Assembly: GCA_023390175.1 (NCBI GenBank)
Contig: JAEWDK010000020.1
Span: 397,033-461,032 of the forward strand
Reading direction: 5' to 3'
DNA: 64,000 nucleotides
Source of the DNA: Bacillota bacterium
GTDB lineage: Bacteria > Bacillota > Clostridia > Oscillospirales > Acutalibacteraceae
Part shown: piece by piece, positions 44,145 through 53,183 of the stretch
Layout of the letters: the number at the start of each line of letters is the position of its first letter
Position numbering within the stretch: the stretch's first letter is position 1
Notes under the pieces: generated by a model
Database searches by the model: none
Seen by the model: only the letters and a program-made list of their open reading frames with translations
What the model was told of the DNA's origin: nothing
Translations under genes and position numbers: made by a program

Positions 44145-45035
44145 TCATTTACCAGCTTTCACGGAAATTCTGCCGTTATTTTCTTTCAGCAGCAAGCGCG
44201 CCTGTTCCACGTTCGTATGGGAAACGATCGCCGTAATCGCAAGCTTTACATCGTAATCGGTGCGTTCCAGCATCTCCTGCGCATGCGTGTAATCCGTATC
44301 GGCCGCCTGCATTACAATATTTTTTGCCCGTTCCACCAGCTTGGCATTGGTCGGCTGTACATCCACCATAAGATTCTTATAAACTTTGCCGAGCCGGATC
44401 ATCAAACCCGTGGAAAGCATATTCAATACCATTTTCTGCGCTGTGCCGGATTTCATTCGTGTGGAACCCGTAACCACCTCGGGCCCCACTACCGGGGAAA
44501 TGGAAATTTGAGCAAGCTTCGCCATTTTGGAGTCTGGATTGCAGGTCAGGCTGACTGTAAGCGCTCCCAGGGATTCGGCGTACTGCAGGCCGCCGATCAC
44601 ATAGGGAGTCCTGCCGCTTGCGGCTATGCCGACCAAAGTGTCTTTCGTGCAGAATTCAATTTCTTTTAAGTCCTCAGCGCACAGCCCGCTGTTGTCCTCA
44701 ACCCCCTCCTGCGCATCGAACATAGCGTCCCTGCCCCCCGCGATCAGCCCAATTACGCTTTTTGAGCCATACGTAGGCCAGCATTCGGAGGCGTCGAGTA
44801 CGCCCAGCCTGCCCGAGGTTCCGGCGCCGCAATAGACAAGGCGGCCGCCATTCATAACGCGGTCATAAACCGCGTCGATTGCTTTGGCTACCGACGGCAG
44901 TTCTTTTTCCACCGCAGCAGCGACCAGCGCGTCCTGCTCGTTGATGATGCGTACCATTTCAATTGTGGAAAGCCTGTCTATATTTTCAGAAGATTCGTTT
45001 CTTTCCTCGGTTATCAGCTTCGAGATGTTTTCCAT
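44145..45035 (-). CDS. murQ: N-acetylmuramic acid 6-phosphate etherase
   Basis: A protein of 296 residues. The SIS-domain signature CGAGTSGRLGVLDASECWPTYG is at 69-90 (written here in parts: GAGTSGRLG, DASECWPTY), with catalytic E84. The C-terminal UBA-like segment is present. It cleaves the lactyl ether of MurNAc-6-P to give GlcNAc-6-P and D-lactate, the committed step of MurNAc recycling. Its presence defines the operon as cell-wall sugar salvage. Confidence 0.95.
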   Translation of the reverse strand: MENISKLITEERNESSENIDRLSTIEMVRIINEQDALVAAAVEKELPSVAKAIDAVYDRVMNGGRLVYCGAGTSGRLGVLDASECWPTYGSKSVIGLIAGGRDAMFDAQEGVEDNSGLCAEDLKEIEFCTKDTLVGIAASGRTPYVIGGLQYAESLGALTVSLTCNPDSKMAKLAQISISPVVGPEVVTGSTRMKSGTAQKMVLNMLSTGLMIRLGKVYKNLMVDVQPTNAKLVERAKNIVMQAADTDYTHAQEMLERTDYDVKLAITAIVSHTNVEQARLLLKENNGRISVKAGK

Positions 45036-45096
45036 AACCTACCCCCGTTTTGTTATAATACATGGCCAATGCTGCCGGCAGACGGGTGCAATTCGA

Positions 45097-46104
45097 TTAA
45101 GCGAGCACCCGCGCTATGGCTTCATGAATGCTTTCCATTCGCAGGCACCCGCGTTCAACCCCTTCGTACAGCTGAAAAGCCCAATTCACGGCACCGCAGA
45201 TGGGCGGCAAATCCGGCCTGAAAAATTCACAGTCCTGAGCCAGGGTGTTTCTAACATGACTGCAAAAACGTTCATACAGAATTGGGGTTTCGCATTTCAC
45301 CCAAATAGAACCGGCGGTTACGATGTGAATTTCCCCGCCGAAGTCAAGGCACCGGGCACAGCCGATTACGGAATTTGCCAATTCCGCAGCGGCGCTTTTC
45401 ACAATACTTAACGCTGCCGGGTCGTTTTCGTTTGCGGCCGAAAACAGGATCTTCATAAACTCCAGGTCTTTAACTGTTCTTCCGTAAAATTTATCCGAGA
45501 CCGCCGCCATTAAACAGTCCTCATCCGAAACATCCAGCAGAGAAAGCATCGGCTCTGTCATGGATGTGGCGATACCGTTGCGGAAGATCTGATTATATAC
45601 GGCACGAATTGCCTGTTCGGCGAAAAACCTGCCCCCGCCGGAATCCCCGACCGCCGCGCCGATCCCCCCCACCTGCAGGTAGCGTTGACCGCGGTCGATT
45701 CCGCCTGCTACGGTTCCTGTGCCGTTGATGGAACAAATTCCGGTTCCGTCCCGACTGACCGATTTAATGGAAAGAAAGGAATCGTTGATTGCGATAAAAT
45801 TACGCATCCCCAGCTCGGTCAAAATAGCCGTCAGCCGCTCCCGCTGCAAAGCGGTGTCGATTCCGGCAAGGCCGAACACGGACGCGGCAATTTCCGAGCG
45901 GGAGATATTATTTCTTTCGCACAGCGCGGTGAGGTGCCGGTCAAGTTCTGCTTTGGCTGCGGAATAAGAGCCCTTCAGGGCCTCGTGGCTGCAGGTTCCG
46001 GTACGCAAATAATCGACAAAACTGCCCTGCGTATCAAACAGCATAAAATCCGTTTTTGTGTTTCCGCCGTCCACACCCAAAAGGTAATTTTTGTTCATAG
46101 CCAC
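45097..46104 (-). CDS. Second BadF/NagK-type sugar kinase
   Basis: A protein of 335 residues, ASKHA fold with GVDGGNTKTDFML at 10-22 and GICSINGTGTVAGG plus GAAVGDSGGGRFFAEQA. It is clearly divergent from the kinase at 43.3-44.1 kb, so the two probably phosphorylate different amino sugars (for example MurNAc, GlcNAc, ManNAc). Between the GH4 and murQ genes. Confidence 0.8.
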   Translation of the reverse strand: MAMNKNYLLGVDGGNTKTDFMLFDTQGSFVDYLRTGTCSHEALKGSYSAAKAELDRHLTALCERNNISRSEIAASVFGLAGIDTALQRERLTAILTELGMRNFIAINDSFLSIKSVSRDGTGICSINGTGTVAGGIDRGQRYLQVGGIGAAVGDSGGGRFFAEQAIRAVYNQIFRNGIATSMTEPMLSLLDVSDEDCLMAAVSDKFYGRTVKDLEFMKILFSAANENDPAALSIVKSAAAELANSVIGCARCLDFGGEIHIVTAGSIWVKCETPILYERFCSHVRNTLAQDCEFFRPDLPPICGAVNWAFQLYEGVERGCLRMESIHEAIARVLA

Positions 46105-46140
46105 CTCTCCGTTCCCGCTTTTTTAATCACGCTTTTTTAA

Positions 46141-47433
46141 TCACGCTTTTTGATTGAAGCGCGGCAGGTACTGCCTGTGCGCTTCTTTCAATTCATAATA
46201 GCAGGCCTTCGCCGCCTGAAAATCTCCAATTAACGGGTTGAGCATCAACGCGTTGAGCGCAGCATTGTCATCCCCATTTAAGGCCGCCTGAACGGTCAGT
46301 TTTTCGTAAGCCTTTACGGTTCGCATCATGTTCTTAATGTGAATGTTGTCCCAGTTGTGAACGGCGACCGGTTTTGCGCCGTTCTTCCCGATGATTGCAG
46401 GAATTTCCAAAACGTCGTCATCTTCCATAAACGGAACCGTACCGTTATTTTTAATATTGACCACGTGCCGTTCCTGACTGTCGTTCTCTATGGCACAAAT
46501 CAGTGAAATAGCGGCAAGGGAGTACCGATGCCCGCCACGGCTGTTCAGAATCTCCGGCTTTTCGTACAGATTGGTGTCCTGATACAATTTGAGCAATTCA
46601 TTTTCAATTTCAACGCATTGCTCGCCGCGTGTTTTTTCTTCACTTAAAAGTTTTTTCAGCTTGCTGTTCCTAAAATAATAATATTGCAGGTAAGAGCATG
46701 GAATTGCCCCTACCGTTTTTACAACGTCATAGTCAAAATAGGACTGGGTAATGTTGTTCATTGTAACGCCCGCAATTTGTTTTTCCAGCGCAATATCGAT
46801 GTACTCTTTCCCCTGATCTTGAATGGAGGTCACCCAGCCCAAATGGTTGAGCCCCAAATAATCGATTTGCGCTTCGGGCAGATTCAGCTTTTCCCGTATA
46901 TCAATCACCATGTTGATCGGCACATTGCAAAGCCCCATGCTTTTAACTTTGGTATGATTCAAGAGCATGTCCGCTATAATCCCAGAAGGGTTGGAAAAGT
47001 TGACTAGCCACGCGTCCGGGCAAAGCACCTCCATCCGGTGTGCGATGTTTTCGATAACGGGAATGGTCCTGAGCGCTTTGAAAAAGCCGCCGATGCCGGT
47101 TGTTTCCTGCCCGATCAGGTTGTATTTAAGCGGGATTTTTTCATCGAGTATGCGTGCGGGCAGCCTGCCGACACGAATCTGCGCCAGCACATAAGAAGCG
47201 CCGGCCAGTGCTTCATCCAAATCTTCAGTCATTGTTACGCTGCAGGGAAGCCCCGCTTTTTCAATCATTCGTACAACAAGCTCTCCGACAATGGTAAGCT
47301 TGTTTTTGTCAATATCCATCAAAAACAATTCCGTGACTTTTAAGGCTTCACGGTTTTGAATAAGGCCTTCGATAAGTTCCGGGGTGTATGTACTGCCGGA
47401 GCCGATAACGGCAAGTTTCATTGTGCACGCCAC
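46141..47433 (-). CDS. Glycoside hydrolase family 4, 6-phospho-beta-glucosidase-like
   Basis: A protein of 430 residues. The N-terminal NAD-binding loop VIGSGSTYTPELIEGL is followed by GQETTGIGGFFKALRTIP, NFSNPSG and the metal-binding GLCNVP and LGLNHLGW motifs of GH4. GH4 enzymes need NAD and Mn and cleave 6-phosphoglycosides by redox-assisted elimination. Start GTG 47433 is taken; ATG 47421 four codons later (MKLAVIGSG) is equally possible. In this operon a phosphorylated amino-sugar disaccharide is a plausible substrate. Confidence 0.87.
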   Translation of the reverse strand: MACTMKLAVIGSGSTYTPELIEGLIQNREALKVTELFLMDIDKNKLTIVGELVVRMIEKAGLPCSVTMTEDLDEALAGASYVLAQIRVGRLPARILDEKIPLKYNLIGQETTGIGGFFKALRTIPVIENIAHRMEVLCPDAWLVNFSNPSGIIADMLLNHTKVKSMGLCNVPINMVIDIREKLNLPEAQIDYLGLNHLGWVTSIQDQGKEYIDIALEKQIAGVTMNNITQSYFDYDVVKTVGAIPCSYLQYYYFRNSKLKKLLSEEKTRGEQCVEIENELLKLYQDTNLYEKPEILNSRGGHRYSLAAISLICAIENDSQERHVVNIKNNGTVPFMEDDDVLEIPAIIGKNGAKPVAVHNWDNIHIKNMMRTVKAYEKLTVQAALNGDDNAALNALMLNPLIGDFQAAKACYYELKEAHRQYLPRFNQKA

Positions 47434-47466
47434 TCTCTTTTCTTCCTATATTTCAGTTCCTTCTTT

Positions 47467-47940
47467 TCATTCTTCCACTTCAAACAAAGCTTCCGTTTCC
47501 ACCGGGATATTGCCCGGCAGCGCGTTCACGCCAATTGCGGAACGTGACGGGGCCCCTATTTCTTCACCAAATAAGGTGACCAGAAGTTCGCTGCCGCCGT
47601 TTGCGACCATCGGCTGATTGCTGAAGTCGCTCGTTCCGGCCACAAAAGTCAGGATTTTAACAACATTTTTAACTTTGTTCAAGTCGCCTATTTCCGCTTC
47701 AAGCACCGCAAGCACATTCAGCATGCAGTCGCGGGAACATTCTTTTCCCTGCTCCACGGTTACGGTGTCGCCCAATTTGCCTGAAATGCTTTTTCCGTTG
47801 ATGATCGGCCCGCAGCCCGACACATAGATAAGAGACTTTCCGAATCTTTTGCAGGGAGAATAAACTCCGCCTTTTGCAGGAGCTTCGGGCAGCGTGTAGC
47901 CTAATTTTTCTAAAGTTTGATAAACGTCCATTTTTTTCAC
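47467..47940 (-). CDS. RidA-like protein of the D-amino-acid module
   Basis: A protein of 157 residues, RidA/YjgF-like, with VYSPCKRFGKSLIYVSGCGPI, a middle DCMLNVLAVLEAEIGDLNKV and the C-terminal RSAIGVNALPGNIPVETEALFEVE, containing the arginine used by deaminating family members. It lies between the D-aminoacylase and GH4 genes. Deamination of enamine products released by the neighbouring PLP enzyme would fit. Confidence 0.8.
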   Translation of the reverse strand: MKKMDVYQTLEKLGYTLPEAPAKGGVYSPCKRFGKSLIYVSGCGPIINGKSISGKLGDTVTVEQGKECSRDCMLNVLAVLEAEIGDLNKVKNVVKILTFVAGTSDFSNQPMVANGGSELLVTLFGEEIGAPSRSAIGVNALPGNIPVETEALFEVEE

Positions 47941-47948
47941 CTTTTATT

Positions 47949-49559
47949 TTAAATTTTTTGATTTTTTAATTTTAAAACTTGCGCGGAATGGCAGCCGGTG
48001 CGGCGATTGTTTTGCCATACGGTTTCCCCACCGATCAGAACCGCTTCCATCCCTGTCGAAATCTGTTTCGGGTTGGTAAATGTTGCGTGATCGATTACGT
48101 TTTCCGGAACAAAGATATTGAGATCCGCATAATTTCCTTTTATAATCTTTCCGCGGTCCGGAATATGGAACCGCTCCGCCGTCATGCCCGTCATTTTATG
48201 GACTGCGCTTTCCATAGTCAGAACAGAACGCTGCAGCACGTACTCCCGTATAATTTTTGAAAAAGAGCCGTAAAGCCGGGGATGGGGAAAGTCCGGCGCT
48301 CCGTAAAGCGAATCCGATATTACCGCTGAATACGGAAGCTTTGCCACCACATCCACATCTTCCTGCGCCATGCTCATAACGATTATGCCGACTTTGGCCT
48401 GTTCATCTTCCAAAAGGTCTGTAATAAAATCAACCTCGTCGCCATACCCCATGCCTTCACAAATGTCGCGGACACTTTTTCCCTGATATTTTTTATTGTG
48501 TTCCTTTGTCACCGAGCTGATGATGATGCGTTCCCAGCCGATATCCAGCACCATGTTGTCCCAGTCCTCATGCCTGCGGTAAATCTCCTTTCTGAGTTTT
48601 TCCAGCCCCTGTTCGGTTTTAAATAAACGGAGCGTGTCCTGAATATTCGGTTCCACACATTCGGGCGGAATCAGGGACATCAGCGTGGTTGAACCGCCCG
48701 TATAAGGATAGAAATCGACGGTGACATTCTGCCCGTGTGCGCGCGCATTTTCAACCTTTTCAATGGCGCGGAAAACGGCGTCGTGCCAGTTCCGGCTGCC
48801 CACGGACTTAAAGTGGCTGATATTCAGCGGCAATCCCGCTCTTTTGGCAATGTCGATAATTTCTTCCACCGAAGGGACAAGGCTGTCACCCTCACCGCGG
48901 ATGTGGCAGGTCAGGAGCGTGTTGTACGGGGCGGCGACGGACAAAAGCTTTACGAATTCGTCGCGCGTGGAATAGCATTCGGGCGTATACATGATGCCGG
49001 AGGAAATTCCAAAGGCCCCCGCTTCCAGCGCTTCTGTAATATAGCCTTGCGCACGTTCCATTTCCAAAGCGGAATATGGCGATTTCCCAAATCCCTTTGC
49101 GGCCACCTTTACCGCCCCGGTTCCCACCATGCCGCCCACGTTAATGTAGGGTTCGGCTTTTTCAAGTGCGGATAAGTAGTCCTGAAACCCATTCAGCTTT
49201 AGATTTTCGGGAGCTTTGCCAAGGCAGGGCTCAATAAAGTCGCAAAGCTGAGTCCGGGTTTCATCCACCGAAGGGAATGGCGTAAGGCCGCAGTTGCCGC
49301 TCAGCGCGGTGCTGATCCCCTGTGCCAGCTCAAGGTCGCCAAAGTTGGGGTCTGCAATCGCCGCAAAGTCAGAATGCCTGTGGGAATCAATGAACCCCGG
49401 TGTAACCGCCCTGCCGCGCGCATCGATCACCTCATCCGCCGTTTCGGGCGAGAAAGAACCGATGCCCGCAATGCGCCCTCCTTCCACCAAAATGTCGGCG
49501 GAATACGCAGGCCCGCCGGTACCGTCATAAATTGTACCGCCGGAAATTAATTTTTTCAT
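47949..49559 (-). CDS. N-acyl-D-amino-acid deacylase (D-aminoacylase)
   Basis: A protein of 536 residues from ATG 49559 (MKKLISGG; an earlier start at 49583 overlaps the preceding gene). Amidohydrolase family 3: DSHRHSDFA carries the metal HxH, ALSGNCGLTPFPS the bridging cysteine, and FGISSGIMYTPECYSTRDE and ISHFKSVG are D-aminoacylase signatures. It releases D-amino acids from N-acyl-D-amino acids. With the PLP enzyme and RidA downstream and upstream it forms a D-amino-acid unit. Peptidoglycan stem peptides are a likely source. Confidence 0.87.
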   Translation of the reverse strand: MKKLISGGTIYDGTGGPAYSADILVEGGRIAGIGSFSPETADEVIDARGRAVTPGFIDSHRHSDFAAIADPNFGDLELAQGISTALSGNCGLTPFPSVDETRTQLCDFIEPCLGKAPENLKLNGFQDYLSALEKAEPYINVGGMVGTGAVKVAAKGFGKSPYSALEMERAQGYITEALEAGAFGISSGIMYTPECYSTRDEFVKLLSVAAPYNTLLTCHIRGEGDSLVPSVEEIIDIAKRAGLPLNISHFKSVGSRNWHDAVFRAIEKVENARAHGQNVTVDFYPYTGGSTTLMSLIPPECVEPNIQDTLRLFKTEQGLEKLRKEIYRRHEDWDNMVLDIGWERIIISSVTKEHNKKYQGKSVRDICEGMGYGDEVDFITDLLEDEQAKVGIIVMSMAQEDVDVVAKLPYSAVISDSLYGAPDFPHPRLYGSFSKIIREYVLQRSVLTMESAVHKMTGMTAERFHIPDRGKIIKGNYADLNIFVPENVIDHATFTNPKQISTGMEAVLIGGETVWQNNRRTGCHSAQVLKLKNQKI

Positions 49560-49575
49560 TCTGAACACTTTCTTT

Positions 49576-50691
49576 CTAAACAAGCATGCCGCGTGCGTCC
49601 ACGGTCTGCTGCGTTAATTCTCCCGAATCGAACAGGTACACCTGATTCTGCATATTGAGCGCCGTACAAATATGGATTGGAATCAGGCAAAGCTTTTGTC
49701 CCACTTTCAAACCGGTATTTCCACTTTTGCTCGTCAGGATTCCATGTTCTTCATTCATACGCGTCAGAACCAAATCATCGCTGCCTTCCACAATTGCATA
49801 ACCGGGATAGTAATAAGGAGGAGTATTCAGCGAAATATCCATCGGGAATGTTTTGGTTCCCCCGTTAATCACCGCGTATTCCTTGCACGGCGTGCTGACC
49901 ACCGTTGCATACAATCGCGCGGCGATTTCGTCCGGTTGTGCGGCTCCTTCTTTTGTGAGCATATAATCTTTAAAGATATAGGTTCCGGGGCGAATTTCCG
50001 TTACAAGTCCGGTTTTTGCAACCACTTCGCCCGTGGGGGTAGAGCCCGCGCTGATGTCCTGCAGTGCAACCCCGGCTGCGCGAATCGAATTTGCAATCTC
50101 CTGCATCATTTCGCCTTCCTCTTTTCCGGCAATCACCTTGTCGGTCGTGGGGATATCCTGATATACCAGACTTTTAAACGTATAAATACCCGTCAGATTC
50201 AGGCCGGGCATCCGGCTGATTTCAAGTGCCAATTCCGCCGCATCCCCGCGGGGTACGCCGGTGCGCTTGGCGCCGGTGTCCACTTCAAGGCGGACTTCAA
50301 AGCGGATTCCGGCAGCCGCGGCGGCTTTTGACATGACCTGCGCGCCTTCGAAACTGTCCACCGCCAAAATCAGCCGTGAAACTCTTTTTTGCAGCCGGAT
50401 TGCGCGCTGAATACGATAATCCTCAATCAAGGGATATGCGATAAAGATATCATCCATACCGCCGTCCGCCATGACCTCCGCCTCGGATATTTTCGCACAG
50501 GTGATTCCGCAAGCTCCATATTTCATCTGCATTTGAGCAAAAAGCTTCATCTTGTGCGTTTTGATATGGGGGCGCAGCTTGCAGTGGCATTCGTTTGCAA
50601 TGTCCTGCATCGCTTTCAGATTTTTTCTGGTCTGCTCCATGTCGATTACAAGGCAGGGAGTTTCCAGCCTGTCAATCATGCTTTGTTCCAT
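49576..50691 (-). CDS. Fold-type III PLP enzyme, D-threonine aldolase / D-serine dehydratase type
   Basis: A protein of 371 residues with an alanine-racemase-like barrel (LETPCLVIDMEQTRKNL, PLP lysine K44 in RPHIKTHKM, EVDTGAKRTGV, AGSTPTG) and the C-terminal zinc site of the DSD1/DTA group suggested by EEHGILTSK and the C-terminal IPIHICTALN. Such enzymes dehydrate D-serine or cleave D-threonine-type beta-hydroxy D-amino acids. Adjacent to the D-aminoacylase. Exact substrate unknown. Confidence 0.83.
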   Translation of the reverse strand: MEQSMIDRLETPCLVIDMEQTRKNLKAMQDIANECHCKLRPHIKTHKMKLFAQMQMKYGACGITCAKISEAEVMADGGMDDIFIAYPLIEDYRIQRAIRLQKRVSRLILAVDSFEGAQVMSKAAAAAGIRFEVRLEVDTGAKRTGVPRGDAAELALEISRMPGLNLTGIYTFKSLVYQDIPTTDKVIAGKEEGEMMQEIANSIRAAGVALQDISAGSTPTGEVVAKTGLVTEIRPGTYIFKDYMLTKEGAAQPDEIAARLYATVVSTPCKEYAVINGGTKTFPMDISLNTPPYYYPGYAIVEGSDDLVLTRMNEEHGILTSKSGNTGLKVGQKLCLIPIHICTALNMQNQVYLFDSGELTQQTVDARGMLV

Positions 50692-50708
50692 ATTAACAGA
50701 CTCCTTCC

Positions 50709-53183
50709 TTAATAGCTGTCAACAACGCTTTTCATCCGCAGGTCAGACAGCACCTGATCCGCGTTCCATCCTTTTTTGTAAAATTCGCTCTTTAATAGCG
50801 TTACCCTTTTTTCTTCACCGGACACAAGGTCAAAATAATTATCTGAGAAAACTCCGTCCGCTTCGTAAAAGGAAAGCTCCACATAATGCGCGAACGCATT
50901 GGATTTTACCTTTAGAATATATCGGTCTTCTTCCTCTGTTACAGAAACGTTCAGTTCGGGCAACGGGAACGCAAAGTGTTTGGGTTTTACAAATAAGCTG
51001 ATACCGCCGGAAACAACCTCTCCGTTTTCCACCAACTCATACACTGCAATCAGGTGCCTGCGCTGCCGGCCCTGCACCCACTGGGAAAAATCGGCGTCAT
51101 ATGCTTTTTTAACCGTCAGCGCTTCTGTTTCGACCTCACAGGTGTGCTGAAACAGTACGGAAAAATCAGTGGAAATCAGCCTGACGCGCAGCTGTGCTTT
51201 TTTGTCCGACCGGGTATCGTTGTGCACATAATAGGAAATTTTAGGGCTCAGCTCAGACTCCTCACAGGCCGAAGCCATAAACGGACGGTAAAAGCGTTTT
51301 GCACCATAATGCAGCGCTTTCCAGCGCCCCTGAGAGTCGATACTTGACCACGAGGCCACAGGCCAGCAGTCATTCATCTGCCAATACAGCGAGCCCATGC
51401 ATCTTCCGCGGTTTCTCCTCCAATGCTCCACACCATACTGAATCGCTTTCAGCTGAAGAATCTGAGAGATGTACGCGATATTTTCCAGATTGGAGGGGTA
51501 TTTGAAATATTCAGAAATATAGGAAAAGATTTTGCCGTTTGCCTGACCGTTTTTTTGATGAGATTCCATAATTTCGCTGAAAATATTTTCCTCCTGCGGC
51601 GGGCAAAAGCTTTGAATCGTTTTGATGGAGGGAAACGACTGAAAACCGAATTCGGAACAGAAGCGGAAATAAAAGTTGCGATATTCGGTAAACGGTTTGT
51701 TGGAGTGCCAAACCTCCCAATAGTGGTTGTCCCCACGGTTAAAATCGTTCGGGTCGTCAAAAGAGCCGCCGGAGGACGGGGAGGACAACCAGTAAAAGGT
51801 TGTGTCGTCCGCTTTATGTACCGTGCGCGGCAGAATCATTTCAAAAATTTTGATATAATCAGCTTTGTATTTCGGTCGATGATTTTCCAGCCTCGTCCAA
51901 TCCCGCCAACCCCATTCCATTTCGTTATTTCCGCACCAAAGGCCAAGGCATGCATGGTGGCGTATCCGCGTAACGTTATCCACCGTTTCCGCAATAATAT
52001 TTTCTTCAAATTCTTCGGTCAGGCTGTACACATTGCATGCAAACATCAGGTCATGCCACACAATCAGCCCGAGCCGGTCGCAGAGGTCGAAAAAATAATC
52101 ATCGGGATAATATCCGCCGCCCCATACCCGGACGCAGTTAAAGTTTGCGTTCGCGCAGTCCCGCAAAAGGCGTTCCGTCCGCTTTGGCGTTACGTAACGC
52201 AAAATGTTGTCCTCAGGGATATAATTTGCACCCATCGCAAAAATTTTGATTCCGTTGACCATAAAAGCAAACTCGCTGCCCCACTGGTCCTTCTGAGTGC
52301 CTACCGTAATGGTTCTTAAACCGATGTGCTCGCTTTTTTCATCCAAAACACGGTTTTGCCACAGCAGCCTGACCTGTACCAAATAAAGCGGATGCTCCCC
52401 CCAGCCATTGGGCCACCAAAGCTCCGGATTCTGCACGTCAAAATCAAAACTGCATAAATCTTCCGCCTGAACCAGCTGCTTCTGCTCCGTGCCGTCCGGT
52501 TTTGTTAAAACACACTCCGCTGTGTACACATTGGGTTGGAAACGTTCCAAAGTGACGTCAACGGTTACTTTGACTTCTCCGTTTTCATGCTTTTGGTGAA
52601 TTCTTGTGTCTGAAATGACAGCGTCATTGGCATACTGTATTTCAACACCCCGCCAGATTCCGATATCCGGCAGCTGCGGGCCCCAGTCCCACCCAAACAT
52701 ATAATGTGCTTTTCGCAGTGCGCCGTTGCCATGCATGCTCCCGGTTGACACATAGGTGATATCGTTTGTTTCATCTTCATGATTTACAAATTTGATTGGG
52801 GAATGAAACTCAACTTTTAAGCTGTTTTCCCCGTTGAAAAGCAGGGCTTTCACATTAAAACGGTAGGTGCGGTGCATATCGTTTGTGGCGGCAAGCAGCT
52901 TTCCGTTCAGATAAATGTCCGCAAGTGTGTCCAGACCATAAAAAACAAGCTCCGCACGGTCGCTTAACAAGACTGCATCCTCCACATCAAAGGTACGCTC
53001 ATAGCTGTAATCATGTATCAGCAAATCACGCGCAGCGTATTCATTCAGTTCTAAATATGGATCTTCGATTTTTTTTGCATCCAAAAGGTCTGCCAGAACC
53101 GACCCGGGCACCTGTGCTTTCAGCTGCCAGTCCGCTCCCGCCTGTTTCAGTGTCCACGTTCCGTTCAGGGATAATCGATTCAT
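50709..53183 (-). CDS. Glycoside hydrolase family 2, beta-mannosidase-like
   Basis: A protein of 824 residues. Sugar-binding and immunoglobulin-like domains occupy about 1-300, followed by a TIM barrel with acid/base E421 in CGNNEMEWGW and nucleophile E511 in FCSEFGFQSFP, the pattern of GH2 beta-mannosidases. No signal peptide, so cytoplasmic. It overlaps the DUF4127 gene by four bases. In an amino-sugar locus a Man-beta-GlcNAc or related disaccharide from glycoproteins or cell-wall polymers is a possible substrate. Confidence 0.88.
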   Translation of the reverse strand: MNRLSLNGTWTLKQAGADWQLKAQVPGSVLADLLDAKKIEDPYLELNEYAARDLLIHDYSYERTFDVEDAVLLSDRAELVFYGLDTLADIYLNGKLLAATNDMHRTYRFNVKALLFNGENSLKVEFHSPIKFVNHEDETNDITYVSTGSMHGNGALRKAHYMFGWDWGPQLPDIGIWRGVEIQYANDAVISDTRIHQKHENGEVKVTVDVTLERFQPNVYTAECVLTKPDGTEQKQLVQAEDLCSFDFDVQNPELWWPNGWGEHPLYLVQVRLLWQNRVLDEKSEHIGLRTITVGTQKDQWGSEFAFMVNGIKIFAMGANYIPEDNILRYVTPKRTERLLRDCANANFNCVRVWGGGYYPDDYFFDLCDRLGLIVWHDLMFACNVYSLTEEFEENIIAETVDNVTRIRHHACLGLWCGNNEMEWGWRDWTRLENHRPKYKADYIKIFEMILPRTVHKADDTTFYWLSSPSSGGSFDDPNDFNRGDNHYWEVWHSNKPFTEYRNFYFRFCSEFGFQSFPSIKTIQSFCPPQEENIFSEIMESHQKNGQANGKIFSYISEYFKYPSNLENIAYISQILQLKAIQYGVEHWRRNRGRCMGSLYWQMNDCWPVASWSSIDSQGRWKALHYGAKRFYRPFMASACEESELSPKISYYVHNDTRSDKKAQLRVRLISTDFSVLFQHTCEVETEALTVKKAYDADFSQWVQGRQRRHLIAVYELVENGEVVSGGISLFVKPKHFAFPLPELNVSVTEEEDRYILKVKSNAFAHYVELSFYEADGVFSDNYFDLVSGEEKRVTLLKSEFYKKGWNADQVLSDLRMKSVVDSY

